A stretch of DNA of 64,000 bases from Opitutaceae bacterium (GCA_027482185.1 JAIXWF010000013.1:868001-932000), one strand, 5' to 3'; positions 1-8,631 are shown, counted from the first letter of the stretch. Made by a program: numbers and translations. The notes: generated from the sequence alone by a model not told the origin.

Positions 1-105
1 GATCCTCGCATGGTCCCGATGCGTTTGTGACCCCTCCGCAGAACGAATTCCCTCCCGCGTTCGTCTATCCTGTCCCAACAACCGCAGCAGGCTCCCCCAC
101 ATACC

Positions 106-1815
106 ATGGCAGAGGAAATTGATTCCCAGGCAGCGAAGAAACGCCGGATCATCCATTGGAATCCGGACGCCGGTCAGGAGCAGGTCAGCCGCAAGTGGAC
201 GTGGAAGAAGATCGTCGGTTGGACGGCGGGCGGTTGCGTCGGCCTGCTGCTCGTCGCCGGCGTGTTGATTCGCGTGGGCAAGGCCGTCTTCGGCCCCGAG
301 TTTCTTTCCGGCAAACCCGCGCCGGTGGCGGCCGCGCCCACGGTGGCGTCGGCCAGTTCCGCCTTCATTTCCCAGGCCAAGGCCGAGCAGGCCAACGAAC
401 TCGCCCGAAAAGCGCTCGGTGAATTGCGGAAGATTCCGCCGGACCATCCGCTGCAGCTCCAGCAGATGATTCTGATGGAAAAGTCGTACGTCGAGGCGGA
501 GGCCTTGATGGCCGCGCGGGATTTCACCAAGGCGTTTCCGATTCTCGAGGGATTGCGCCGCGACATCGACGCCTTCTCCGCGAACATCAAGATCAAGGCC
601 GAGGCCAAGCAGTCCTACGACAAGATCCTCCTCAAGATTCAGGATCTGGAATTGGCCCGGAGCCTCGCGCCGGGCGCGCTCGAGGCGGCGTTCGAAGCCG
701 CCGGGGCCGGCCGCCAGCTGCTCAACGACGGCAACTTCACCGGCGCCAAAACCATTTTCGACCGCGGCTTCGCCGAATTGAAGAAAGCGGAAACCGCGCT
801 GGCCGAATTCGTCCGCGACGCGCTGCTCAAGGGCCAGAAGGCCTTGGCCGTCGGCGAAAAGGAAGAGGCCCGCAAAGCCTTCCAGGCTGCGCTGGAGAAA
901 TCGCCCGGTTCCGAGGTCGCCACGCAGGGGCTGAAGCGCGCCGAAAACATCGACCGCGTGTACGCTTTGCTGCAGCAGGGTGCGGCCTTCGAGAAACAGG
1001 CCCAGTACGCCCAAGCCGCCGAGTCGTACCAGAAGGCGTTCCAGTTGGACGGTTTTTCGGCTGCCGCCCAGGAAGGCCAATCGCGCGCCGCGCGCCTCGA
1101 GAAGGAAACCAAGTTTGCCGCCGCCAAGGCCGCGGCCGATGCCGCCGTTGCGGCCAAGGATTGGCCCAAGGCCATCGCCGAGTACGAGGTCGCCTTGAAG
1201 GTCTACCCCAAGAAGACCGACGTGCAGGCCCTGCTCAAGACGGCCCGCGAAAGCGCCCACAAAGAGTCCGTCGCCAAGTCCCTTGCCAAGGCTTTCGCCC
1301 ACGAAAAAGCTTACCAGTGGCGCGAAGCCCGCGAGGCGTACAACGAGACGCTCCAACTCGACCCGAGCCATGCGGACGCGAAGGAAGGTTACACGCGCAC
1401 CGGCACCGTGATCCGCGCGCTGCTGCAGTACGAAAAGTACATCGAAGCCGCCGAACAGCTCGCCAACAAGGCCGAGTTCCAGGCCGCGATCCGCCGTTTC
1501 AACGAAGCCATGGCCGTCAAGCCGTCCTACCTCGTCAACAGCGACCGCGTGCAGCAGCTGCACAACCTGCTCATGGCCCAGAACCGGCCGGTCGACGTCA
1601 CCTTCAAGTCCGACGGCAACACCTGGGTTTCGATCAACAATTTCCGGCAGCCCGCCAAGTTCGAGACCGAAGTGATCAAGATTCTGCCGGGCGATTACGA
1701 AGTCATCGGCCGCCGCCGCGGCTACCGCGACGTGCAGATGACGTTGCAGGTGCGCAACGGGGCGCCGGCGCCGACCGTCACCGTGATGTGCACGGTTTCC
1801 TCGGATCGCAGCTGA
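106..1815 (+). CDS. TPR-repeat membrane protein with PEGA-like C-terminus
   Basis: 569 residues. A basic cytoplasmic N-terminus is followed by one membrane segment at about residues 36-58, then a long Ala/Lys/Glu-rich helical region made of tetratricopeptide-like repeats (clear units around residues 260-300, 320-350 and 400-440, with runs such as ALEKSPGSEVATQGL and TLQLDPSHADAKEGY). The last 70 residues form a compact beta-rich segment with a glycine-rich PEGA-like pattern (LPGDYEVIGRRRGYRD). The topology suggests an anchored scaffold with the repeats outside the cytoplasm. It is the first gene of a run of three closely spaced genes (17 bp to the next). The family is clear, but partner and role are unknown; an envelope or secretion scaffold is inference from the secreted neighbours. 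Confidence 0.75.
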   Translation: MAEEIDSQAAKKRRIIHWNPDAGQEQVSRKWTWKKIVGWTAGGCVGLLLVAGVLIRVGKAVFGPEFLSGKPAPVAAAPTVASASSAFISQAKAEQANELARKALGELRKIPPDHPLQLQQMILMEKSYVEAEALMAARDFTKAFPILEGLRRDIDAFSANIKIKAEAKQSYDKILLKIQDLELARSLAPGALEAAFEAAGAGRQLLNDGNFTGAKTIFDRGFAELKKAETALAEFVRDALLKGQKALAVGEKEEARKAFQAALEKSPGSEVATQGLKRAENIDRVYALLQQGAAFEKQAQYAQAAESYQKAFQLDGFSAAAQEGQSRAARLEKETKFAAAKAAADAAVAAKDWPKAIAEYEVALKVYPKKTDVQALLKTARESAHKESVAKSLAKAFAHEKAYQWREAREAYNETLQLDPSHADAKEGYTRTGTVIRALLQYEKYIEAAEQLANKAEFQAAIRRFNEAMAVKPSYLVNSDRVQQLHNLLMAQNRPVDVTFKSDGNTWVSINNFRQPAKFETEVIKILPGDYEVIGRRRGYRDVQMTLQVRNGAPAPTVTVMCTVSSDRS

Positions 1816-1832
1816 GCCGAGCTCCTCTCCCC

Positions 1833-2561
1833 ATGATGTCCCTATCCCGGCGAACCCTTCGCCATGTGTCGTGCTTGGCTTTGCTCGCGGCGGTTTCGTC
1901 CGCGTGGAGCCAGACCGCGGGAGCTTCGGCCACCCCGTCCAACCGCCCGACTTCCGCGCCGGGCGCGCGGGCCGGGACGCCGGCCGCCGGCAAAGGCATT
2001 TTGCCCGACCCGGCGCTGCTCGACGGTTCGAAGCAGCCGGCGGAAAAACGTTCCGAGTACGGCATGATCGGCGATTTTGAACTGCCCGGCGACGATTCCC
2101 GCACCGGCAAGGTCGGCGGCCAGCAGGCGCCCGAAGGCGCTCCGCCCCCGCAGGGCATGGCGGGCGGCGGCGGTCCGGCCGGGGCCGGCGGTCCGCCGCC
2201 TCCCGGCGGCACTCCGCAGGGCGGCGGCTCGGGACCGGAGAATCCCGAGGCCAAGGGCCAGCAGGTCCAAGGCGGCGGCGATCCCAACGGCCAACCCCGG
2301 GGCCAGCAGGTAGCTTCGTTGCAAGGCGAGGGCGGCGGCCCCGAGCAGGGCCAAATCGGCGAAAAGCCGCAGGCGGTTTCGATCGGCGATTCCGCGATGC
2401 AAATCAAGACGGCGGCCAACGCCTCCACGGTCGGCGGCGCCCAGCCGGCGGGCCAGACCCAGCAGCACGAGAAAACTCCGGGCACCGGCGGCAAAGGAGC
2501 CCAAGGCAACAACGGAAACAAGGGCAACGAACGCGGTCGCGCCATCCCGGCGGGTCTCTGA
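1833..2561 (+). CDS. secreted Gly/Gln/Pro-rich low-complexity protein
   Basis: 242 residues. The start is the ATG 17 bp after the preceding gene; a second ATG follows directly. A signal peptide is visible (basic MMSLSRRTLR, then a hydrophobic core ending near Ala-Trp-Ser-Gln at about residue 27). The mature part is almost wholly low complexity: Gly, Pro, Gln and Ala with motifs such as GGGGPAGAGGPPPPGG and repeated GQQ. There is a short ordinary stretch at about residues 60-85 (SEYGMIGDFELPGDD). No enzyme domain is seen. Its stop overlaps the start of the next gene by 1 bp, so the two are probably translationally coupled. The composition resembles the Gln/Gly tail of that neighbour, suggesting related extracellular or matrix roles, which is inference. 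Confidence 0.7.
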   Translation: MMSLSRRTLRHVSCLALLAAVSSAWSQTAGASATPSNRPTSAPGARAGTPAAGKGILPDPALLDGSKQPAEKRSEYGMIGDFELPGDDSRTGKVGGQQAPEGAPPPQGMAGGGGPAGAGGPPPPGGTPQGGGSGPENPEAKGQQVQGGGDPNGQPRGQQVASLQGEGGGPEQGQIGEKPQAVSIGDSAMQIKTAANASTVGGAQPAGQTQQHEKTPGTGGKGAQGNNGNKGNERGRAIPAGL

Positions 2562-3715
2562 TGAACGCGCCCTGCCTCTCGCGCCGCCTCGGCCGGTTCC
2601 TCCGTCTTCTGGGGTGCCTCGGTCTCCTCGCGTTTGCCGGCGCGCTGCGCGCGGTGACGTACATCTTCCCGGCGGATGCCATCGACGAACTTTGGAATCT
2701 GCCCGCCGATGAATTTCGCCAGCGTTATGCCGGCATCAACATCACAGGCCTCGGGCCCAGCGACGAAGGTTGGTACGTCCGTTATCGGCACGAGAACCTG
2801 ACCTACCTCTTTGGGCCGCTCGCGGAACGCGAGGACGCGCGGAAACGCAAATGGGACATGGAAGCGGTGCGCGATGCCGCGATCCGCAATCGCGCGAGCT
2901 TGTCCACCAGCCAGGTCGATTTTGTGCGGTTCACGTTTTCCGGCGTTTACGGCAAGGCCGGCAACGGCAACGGCGGCGGCGGGGCCCAGCGCGTTTCGGC
3001 CGACGGCAAGAGCGGCCCGGATGGCGACCTCGACGGCGACGGCGTCCCGAATGCGAAGGACGACGACATGGACGGCGACGGCATCCCGAACGCGCAGGAC
3101 CCGGACGTCGACGGCGACGGCATCCCGAATGCCGAGGACAGCAACATGTACGGCCACGGCACGGGCATGGACGGCGATGACGGCAAGAGCGGTCCCGAAG
3201 GCGACATGGACGGCGACGGCATCGCGAATTCCAAAGACGGCGACATGGACGGCGATGGCATCCCGAATGCGCAGGACCCCGACGAGGACGGCGACGGCAT
3301 CCCCAACGGCCAGGACAATTACCGCTTCGGCAAACCCCAGACGGGCGGCCAAGACGGGCAGGGTGGCCAGGACGGCCAGCAGTCCGCGGGCGACAAATCA
3401 TCCCAAGGCGGCGCCGACGGCCAGAGCGGAACCGAAGCCGGTGCCGACGGCCAGAATGGCCAAAAACAAATTGCTTCGAACCAACGCGGCCAGCGCGGCA
3501 ACCAACAGGGCCAGCAAGGCGGGCAACAGGGGCAGCAGGGCCAGCAAAGCGGGCAGCAGGGCCAACAAGGACAACAAGGCCAGCAGGGTCAGCAAGGGCA
3601 GCAGGGCCAACAAGGTCAGCAGGGACAGCAGGGACCGCCCAGCGGCCAGAGTGGCGGCGGCGGCAATCCGCTCGATCTCGTGGCCGCGTTGCTCAAGGCG
3701 ATTCTCGGACTCTGA
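2561..3715 (+). CDS. secreted thrombospondin type 3 repeat protein with GQQ tail
   Basis: 384 residues. A signal peptide (hydrophobic LLGCLGLLAFAGALRA at about 16-31) precedes an unassigned globular segment (about 32-130). Next come six copies of the calcium-binding D-x-D-G-D-G-x-x-N-x-x-D repeat at about 156-252, broken once after the third copy by a Gly/Met/His insert, and then a Gly-Gln-Gln tail (about 260-370). The extreme C-terminus is hydrophobic (LDLVAALLKAILGL). Type 3 repeats bind calcium and stiffen extracellular proteins, so a surface or matrix role is likely. It is the last gene of the three-gene run starting at 106. The C-terminal helix could be an anchor or sorting signal; I do not recognise a known sorting domain. 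Confidence 0.75.
   Translation: MNAPCLSRRLGRFLRLLGCLGLLAFAGALRAVTYIFPADAIDELWNLPADEFRQRYAGINITGLGPSDEGWYVRYRHENLTYLFGPLAEREDARKRKWDMEAVRDAAIRNRASLSTSQVDFVRFTFSGVYGKAGNGNGGGGAQRVSADGKSGPDGDLDGDGVPNAKDDDMDGDGIPNAQDPDVDGDGIPNAEDSNMYGHGTGMDGDDGKSGPEGDMDGDGIANSKDGDMDGDGIPNAQDPDEDGDGIPNGQDNYRFGKPQTGGQDGQGGQDGQQSAGDKSSQGGADGQSGTEAGADGQNGQKQIASNQRGQRGNQQGQQGGQQGQQGQQSGQQGQQGQQGQQGQQGQQGQQGQQGQQGPPSGQSGGGGNPLDLVAALLKAILGL
3488..3636 (+). repeat. in-gene 9-bp repeat encoding Gly-Gln-Gln
   Basis: Within the thrombospondin-type gene the DNA repeats with a 9-bp unit of the form GGNCARCAR, encoding GQQ about a dozen times with a few SGQQ or GGQQ interruptions. Codon choice varies between CAG and CAA and between GGC, GGG, GGT and GGA, so the array is old or under selection for the peptide rather than freshly duplicated. 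It is a likely site of length variation between strains. Confidence 0.85.
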
Positions 3716-3728
3716 TGTGACGTCGGGC

Positions 3729-3757
3729 GCCGGCGGCGGCCTTCGGCTTCCGCCGGC
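3729..3757 (+). terminator. GC-rich hairpin after the 106-3715 operon
   Basis: A perfect 8-bp stem (GCCGGCGG at 3729-3736 with CCGCCGGC at 3750-3757) with a 13-base loop lies 14 bp downstream of the last stop codon. No T-run follows, so intrinsic termination is only possible; it may instead protect the 3' end of the message. Confidence 0.4.
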
Positions 3758-3765
3758 AGGATTCA

Positions 3766-3856
3766 GCGATCAGCGATCAGCTGTCGGCGATCAGCAGTCT
3801 GCAATCAGCGATCAGCAGTCTGCAATCAGCGATCAGCAGTCAGCGTTCAGCGATCA
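3766..3856. repeat. heptamer array, 13 units of GCNNTCA
   Basis: Thirteen consecutive 7-bp units, all starting GC and with T at position 5 and C at position 6: GCGATCA six times, GCAGTCT twice, GCAATCA twice, and GCTGTCG, GCAGTCA and GCGTTCA once each. The register holds over 91 bp with no insertion or deletion. It lies between convergent genes. Confidence 0.9.
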
Positions 3857-3890
3857 ACCAATCGGGCAGCACCGGCGGGCGATTTCGGCG

Positions 3891-3925
3891 TTCAACCCCG
3901 AACCCCGAACCCCGAACTCCGAGCC
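3891..3925. repeat. heptamer array, five units of CCGAACY type
   Basis: Five 7-bp units (TTCAACC, CCGAACC, CCGAACC, CCGAACT, CCGAGCC) just before the end of the OmpR-type regulator gene and 34 bp after the GCNNTCA array. The CCGAAC core recurs in the long array at 19677-19816. Confidence 0.75.
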
Positions 3926-3937
3926 CACGGGCTCGCT

Positions 3938-4705
3938 TCAGCGGCCTTCCTTCGAAACGCCGCGCGGGTCGAAGATATAGCCGATGCCGTGCACCGTGCG
4001 GAACGCCGTGAGCTCGATGCCGTGGGCGGAAAACAGATCGCGCACCTTCACGATGTACTGGTCGAGGGAGCGGCTGCGCACGTCGGCGTGCAGGCCCCAC
4101 ACGGAATGGATGAGGGCCTTGCGCGTGATCACCTCGCCCTGGTGGGCGTTGAGGTAGGCGAGGATGCCGAGTTCCTTGCGGCCGATCTTCTGCACCTTGT
4201 CGCCGGGGAACGAAATCTCGAGCCGCACCGGCGTCACCTTCGCGCCGCAGAAATCGAAGGGCGCGTCGCTGACCTTCACGTTTTTCGTGACGTTCAGGTC
4301 GGTGTTCGATTCCGCGCGCCGCAGCACGGCCCGGATGCGCGCGACCAATTCGGCATAGCTGAACGGCTTCGTGACGTAGTCGTCGCCGCCGAGATCGAGG
4401 CCCTTGATCTTGCTCGTTTCCTCGACGTTGCCGGTGACGAAGATCACGGGGACGGAAATGTCGGCCGCTTTCAGCGATTCGATCAGCGCGAAGCCCGATT
4501 GGTCCGGGAGATTGACGTCGAGCAGGACGAGGTTGGCGAAATTGGCTTTGAGAAACTTGAACGCGTGGTTCGCGCGGTTGCAGACCTGCGTGTGCATCCC
4601 GGCTTTCTCGAGGTGGAGCGAAATCAGTTCCGCGAGTTCCTGTTCGTCCTCGACGATGACGATCAGGGGTTTCGGCTCCGAGCGGGTAGGGGTGGTGGTG
4701 GGCAT
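3938..4705 (-). CDS. OmpR-family response regulator
   Basis: 255 residues from the ATG at 4705. The open frame runs much further upstream, but the receiver domain begins 12 residues after this Met, so I start it there. The N-terminal receiver domain has the acidic pair (VEDEQE), the phosphorylatable Asp in LLDVNLPDQSG, the conserved Thr (FVTGN) and the Lys (VTKPF). The C-terminal winged-helix DNA-binding domain ends in the usual hairpin (FRTVHGIGYIF). No kinase gene is adjacent, so its partner sits elsewhere. It is divergent from hisG, and a strong sigma-70 type promoter lies just upstream. Confidence 0.9.
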   Translation of the reverse strand: MPTTTPTRSEPKPLIVIVEDEQELAELISLHLEKAGMHTQVCNRANHAFKFLKANFANLVLLDVNLPDQSGFALIESLKAADISVPVIFVTGNVEETSKIKGLDLGGDDYVTKPFSYAELVARIRAVLRRAESNTDLNVTKNVKVSDAPFDFCGAKVTPVRLEISFPGDKVQKIGRKELGILAYLNAHQGEVITRKALIHSVWGLHADVRSRSLDQYIVKVRDLFSAHGIELTAFRTVHGIGYIFDPRGVSKEGR

Positions 4706-4725
4706 GTGTCCGGGCTGCCCGGGGA

Positions 4726-4753
4726 TTTGTAAAAACGCCGGCGGGATTGTCAA
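4726..4753 (-). promoter_or_regulatory. sigma-70 type promoter of the OmpR-family regulator
   Basis: On the minus strand a perfect -35 box TTGACA (4753-4748) is followed after 16 bp by TACAAA (4731-4726). Transcription would start near 4719, giving a leader of about 14 bases before the ATG at 4705. It is among the best housekeeping-promoter matches in the window. Confidence 0.65.
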
Positions 4754-4867
4754 CTGCCGCGCCCCGGCGCACCCGGCTTCGCCTGCGTCCGTTCCGCGTC
4801 GCTTCGCCCGCGGCCCGCGCCGGGAAATAGGCTTGAAGGTGCCGGCGGCGGCGTGTGCTTTGGCGCC

Positions 4868-5752
4868 GTGTCCGCCAACGCACCACTGCTCATGCTCGGT
4901 CTGCCGAAAGGCAGCCTCGAGGAATCCACGAAGAACCTGTTCGCGAAGGCGGGCTGGAAGATCACGACGAGTTCGCGGAGCTACCGTCCCTCGATCGATG
5001 ATCCGGAGTTGGACGGCCGCTTTATCCGCGCCCAGGAAGTCAGCCGCTACGTCGAGCACGGCTTCTTCGACTGCGGCCTCACCGGCGAGGATTGGATCAA
5101 GGAAAACAACTCCGACGTCGTCGATGTCTGCGACCTGATCTACAGCAAGGCCTCGACCAAGAAATCCCGCTGGGTCCTCTGCGTGCCCGAGGCTTCGCCC
5201 GTCAAGACCGCCGCCGATCTCGCCGGCAAACGCGTCGCCACCGAGTTGATCAACACGACGAAGGCGTATTTCGAAAAGCAGGGCGTGAAGGTCGAGGTCG
5301 AGTTCTCCTGGGGCGCGACCGAGGTGAAGGTGCCCGATCTCGTCGACGCCATCGTCGACATCACGGAAACGGGTTCGTCCCTTCGCGCCAACAAGCTCCG
5401 CATCGTCGACACCCTCCTCGAGACGAACACCAAACTCATCGCCAACAAAGCCTCCTGGGCCAATCCGGCGAAGCGCAAAAAGATCGAGACGATCGCGCTG
5501 TTGTTGCGCGGCGCGCTCGAGGCCGAATCCAAGGTCGGCCTGAAGATGAATCTCCCGCGCACCGCCCTCGAAGGCATCGCGAAACAGCTGCCCGCCCTGC
5601 GCAACCCGACGATCTCGCAGCTGAGCAATCCGGACTGGATCGCTCTCGAAACGATCATCGACGAAAGTGTCGTCCGCGAAATCATTCCGCAGCTCAAGGC
5701 GCTCGGCGCCGAGGGCATCGTCGAATACCCGCTCAACAAGGTCGTCTACTGA
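4868..5752 (+). CDS. hisG: ATP phosphoribosyltransferase (long form)
   Basis: 294 residues from the GTG at 4868. GTG at 4853 and ATG at 4892 are alternatives; the conserved protein begins at [12 protein letters not shown]. It catalyses the first step of histidine biosynthesis, joining ATP and PRPP. The catalytic core carries the PRPP-binding segment ([14 protein letters not shown]). The C-terminal 75 residues ([12 protein letters not shown] to [15 protein letters not shown]) match the regulatory domain of the long HisG form, so no HisZ partner is expected and feedback by histidine is likely. No other his gene is adjacent. Confidence 0.93.
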   Translation: MSANAPLLMLGLPKGSLEESTKNLFAKAGWKITTSSRSYRPSIDDPELDGRFIRAQEVSRYVEHGFFDCGLTGEDWIKENNSDVVDVCDLIYSKASTKKSRWVLCVPEASPVKTAADLAGKRVATELINTTKAYFEKQGVKVEVEFSWGATEVKVPDLVDAIVDITETGSSLRANKLRIVDTLLETNTKLIANKASWANPAKRKKIETIALLLRGALEAESKVGLKMNLPRTALEGIAKQLPALRNPTISQLSNPDWIALETIIDESVVREIIPQLKALGAEGIVEYPLNKVVY

Positions 5753-5845
5753 GCCGCGCCGTCGCCGGACTTTCACGGCCGCTCCCGCCGGCGCGCTTGC
5801 CGCCCGCCGCCTTCACCCAATCGTAATTCCGTTTTTCCAATCGTC

Positions 5846-6724
5846 ATGCCCAAGATCACGCTCGGTCTCCTCCAGCACGCCTGCGGCCGCGATCCCGCCG
5901 CCAACCTCAAGAAGACGCTCGCGCTCGCCGAACAGGCCGCGAAGAAGGGCGCCAACATCATCTGCACGCAGGAGCTCTTCCGCTCGCAGTATTTCTGCCA
6001 GGCCGAGAACCACGACTACTTCAAACTCGCGGAACCGATCCCGGGCCCGAGCACGAAGGCGTTCCAGGCCCTCGCGAAAAAACACGGCGTGGTCGTGATC
6101 GCGTCGCTCTTCGAAAAACGCGCCTCCGGCCTCTACCACAACACCGCGGTCATCATCGACGCCGACGGCTCCCTCCTCGGCGTGTACCGCAAGATGCACA
6201 TCCCGGACGATCCGCTCTACTACGAGAAGTTCTACTTCACGCCGGGCGACACGGGCTTCAAGGCTTGGGACACGAAGTTCGGCAAGATCGGCGTCCTGAT
6301 CTGCTGGGACCAATGGTACCCCGAAGGCGCGCGCCTCACTGCCATGCAGGGCGCGGAAATCCTTTTCTATCCCACCGCGATCGGCTGGCACCCGAAGGAA
6401 AAAGCCGAGTACGGCACGAACCAGCACGGCGCCTGGGAAACGATCCAGCGCAGCCACGCCGTCGCCAATGGTTGCTACGTCGCCGCGATCAACCGCATCG
6501 GCACCGAGACGCCCGAAGGCGGCGACGGCATCGAGTTCTGGGGCCAGAGCTTCGTCGCCGGCACCAGCGGCCAGATCCTCGCCAAGGCCAGCGCCGACAA
6601 GGAAGAGGTCATGCTCGTCCCCATCGATCTGGAAAAAGTCGACGTCACGCGCACGCACTGGCCGTTCCTCCGCGACCGCCGGATCGACGCCTACGGCGAC
6701 CTGACGAAACGCTTCATCGATTGA
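5846..6724 (+). CDS. aguB: N-carbamoylputrescine amidohydrolase
   Basis: 292 residues, the usual family length. It is a nitrilase-superfamily hydrolase with the complete catalytic triad: Glu43 (CTQELF), Lys116 (YRKMHIPDD) and Cys153 (ICWDQWYPEGA). The motifs YHNTAV, YEKFYF and ANGCYVAAINR are those of plant and bacterial N-carbamoylputrescine amidases. It releases putrescine, CO2 and ammonia from N-carbamoylputrescine in the agmatine route. It lies two bases upstream of a DUF3088 gene that in turn overlaps aguA, so the three form one unit. Confidence 0.93.
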   Translation: MPKITLGLLQHACGRDPAANLKKTLALAEQAAKKGANIICTQELFRSQYFCQAENHDYFKLAEPIPGPSTKAFQALAKKHGVVVIASLFEKRASGLYHNTAVIIDADGSLLGVYRKMHIPDDPLYYEKFYFTPGDTGFKAWDTKFGKIGVLICWDQWYPEGARLTAMQGAEILFYPTAIGWHPKEKAEYGTNQHGAWETIQRSHAVANGCYVAAINRIGTETPEGGDGIEFWGQSFVAGTSGQILAKASADKEEVMLVPIDLEKVDVTRTHWPFLRDRRIDAYGDLTKRFID

Positions 6725-6726
6725 CG

Positions 6727-7083
6727 ATGGCCGCCCGCGACCAGCTCTTCCTCCTGCCGCCGCTGTTTCCCGATCCGCGCGCCGGCCAGGGGCCGTATCA
6801 CTGTCCCGAATGCCTCCAGGTCGAGGGCCTGCTCGCGTCGTTTCCGTTCCTGCGCGACCGCGTCGAGGTGCGCTACGTCGATTTCCCGCGGCCGCGGGCC
6901 GACGTCGTGGCCCTGATCGGCACGGAAAACCAAAGCTGCCCCGTGCTCGTCTTCGCCGGGGAGCCGCCGGCCGGTTTCGCCGCCGCGGGCCGCGCGACCA
7001 ACGGCCGCAGTTTCGCTTCCGGCTACGCCGCGATCGCGGCCGCCTTCGCCGCCGCGCACGGCACCTCGCTTCCCCATCCGTGA
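6727..7083 (+). CDS. DUF3088-like protein
   Basis: 118 residues from the ATG two bases after the aguB stop. It begins DQLFLLPPLFPDPRAGQGPY and has a CPEC motif at about residues 25-28, followed by hydrophobic strands. The layout resembles a thioredoxin/glutaredoxin-like fold with a CxxC pair, and matches what I know of DUF3088. Its function is not known. It sits inside the putrescine operon and its stop overlaps the GTG start of aguA (GTGA), so it is probably co-translated; a link to polyamine metabolism is inference. Confidence 0.7.
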   Translation: MAARDQLFLLPPLFPDPRAGQGPYHCPECLQVEGLLASFPFLRDRVEVRYVDFPRPRADVVALIGTENQSCPVLVFAGEPPAGFAAAGRATNGRSFASGYAAIAAAFAAAHGTSLPHP

Positions 7084-8132
7084 GCAAATCCGCCTCCGCC
7101 CCGTCCCCCGCCAAGCTCGGCTTCCGCATGCCCGCCGAGTGGGAGCCGCAGGTCGCGATCTGGCTGTCCTGGCCGCACAAATACGCGTCCTGGCCCGGCC
7201 AATTCCGCCCCGTGCCGTACACGTTCGCGAAGATCGTCGCCGCGATCTCGCGTTTCCAGGAAGTCCGGATCAACGCCGCGGCCCGCCTGCACGCCCGCGC
7301 GCGCCGGCTCTGCGCCGCCGCCGGCGCCGACTTGGCCAAGGTCACCTTCTACGACCATCCGACCAACGACGCGTGGTGCCGCGACCACGGCCCGATCTTC
7401 GTGAAGCACGACCGCACGGGCGAAGTCGCGCTGACCGACTGGCGCTACAACGCCTGGGGCGACAAATACCCGCCGTACGACCTCGACAACGAGATCCCGC
7501 CGAGCATCGGCCGGAAGCTCAAGTTGCGGCGTTTCGAGAGCGATATGGTCCTCGAGGGCGGCTCGATCGACGTCAACGGCCGCGGCCTCCTGCTCACGAG
7601 CGAGCAGTGCCTGCTGAACAAGAACCGCAATCCGCACCTCTCGCGCGAGCAGATCGAGGCCAACCTCCGCGCCGGCCTCGGCGTGAAGACGATCCTCTGG
7701 GTCGGCGACGGTATCCTGGGCGACGATACGGACGGCCACATCGACGACATCACCCGTTTCTACAAGGCCGACGGCTTCATCACCGCGGTCGAGCCCAACC
7801 GCCGCGATCCCAACCACCGCATTCTCGAGGAAAACCTCGAGCGCCTGCGCGGCTTCCGTACGCCGGCGGGGAAGAAATTCGAAATCGTAAAATTGCCGAT
7901 GCCCAAGCCGATGGCCTTCCAGGGCCAGCGCGTGCCGGCGAGCTATGCGAATTTCCTTATCATCAACGGCGCCGTGCTCGTGCCGACTTTCCGGCAGAAA
8001 CGCCGCGACGCCGAAGCCTGCGCCATCATCGGCGCGTGCTTCCCGGGCCGCGAAGTGATCCCGATCGACTGCTACCACCTGATCTGGGGCCTCGGCACGC
8101 TGCATTGCATCTCGCAGCAGCAGCCCGCCTGA
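7080..8132 (+). CDS. aguA: agmatine deiminase
   Basis: 350 residues from the GTG at 7080, which overlaps the upstream stop in a GTGA junction. It belongs to the guanidine-modifying peptidyl-arginine deiminase fold. Visible family motifs are MPAEWEPQ at the N-terminus, NDAWCRDHGPIF, LEGGSIDVNG, DGHIDDITRF, and the nucleophile Cys near residue 343 in GLGTLHCISQQQP. It converts agmatine to N-carbamoylputrescine, the substrate of AguB upstream. Together the two genes make putrescine without ornithine decarboxylase. No arginine decarboxylase gene is nearby. Confidence 0.93.
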   Translation: MSKSASAPSPAKLGFRMPAEWEPQVAIWLSWPHKYASWPGQFRPVPYTFAKIVAAISRFQEVRINAAARLHARARRLCAAAGADLAKVTFYDHPTNDAWCRDHGPIFVKHDRTGEVALTDWRYNAWGDKYPPYDLDNEIPPSIGRKLKLRRFESDMVLEGGSIDVNGRGLLLTSEQCLLNKNRNPHLSREQIEANLRAGLGVKTILWVGDGILGDDTDGHIDDITRFYKADGFITAVEPNRRDPNHRILEENLERLRGFRTPAGKKFEIVKLPMPKPMAFQGQRVPASYANFLIINGAVLVPTFRQKRRDAEACAIIGACFPGREVIPIDCYHLIWGLGTLHCISQQQPA

Positions 8133-8166
8133 ACCTCCCGGCCCCGGGCCGGTCCGACTCCGCACC

Positions 8167-8631
8167 ATGCGCTTTTTCCAACTTCTGCTCGGGCTCGGGT
8201 TTGCGGCCGCCACCGCCGGTTGCGATTCGATGCCGACGCGGGTGGGCGAGCGCTTCGCCGCGCCGCAGCCCAAACTGCAAGTCTTCCAGGGCTCGGCCAA
8301 CGCGACCTTCGCCGCGGCCCAGGCCGCGTTGCGCCGCCTTGATTTCACGCTCACGACCTCGGCCCTGGCCCAAGGCAAGATCGAGGCGCGGAGCCGCATC
8401 ATTCCCGGCGATTCGCTGGGCGGGGCGCGGCAGTTCACGTTTTCCCTGCAGTTGTCCGGCCCGGCCGAAGGCCCGACGGAAGTCGCTGCCATTCTTAAAG
8501 AAGGCACGGAAGGCGACTTCCGCGCCGGCCCCACCGCCGCCGCCCTGCGCGAGCACGGCCTCTATGCGGCGCTCTTCGCCGGCGTTGAAGCCGCCTTGAA
8601 GGATGGCGCAGGGGCGCCGAGCGCCCGTTGA
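8167..8631 (+). CDS. small lipoprotein of unknown function
   Basis: 154 residues. The N-terminus is a lipoprotein signal: MRFFQLLLGLGFAAATAGC, with the lipidation Cys at residue 19. The mature part has a mixed alpha/beta pattern (VFQGSANATFAAAQAALRRLDF) similar in layout to other small verrucomicrobial lipoproteins, but I cannot name a family. It lies 34 bp after aguA. Its TGA stop (8629-8631) falls within the first unit of a heptamer repeat array, so the array supplies the end of the gene. Confidence 0.7.
   Translation: MRFFQLLLGLGFAAATAGCDSMPTRVGERFAAPQPKLQVFQGSANATFAAAQAALRRLDFTLTTSALAQGKIEARSRIIPGDSLGGARQFTFSLQLSGPAEGPTEVAAILKEGTEGDFRAGPTAAALREHGLYAALFAGVEAALKDGAGAPSAR

Noticed and set aside
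3766-3856. Heptamer arrays as possible CRISPR arrays
   Set aside because: Units are 7 bp with no spacers and no cas genes are in the window.
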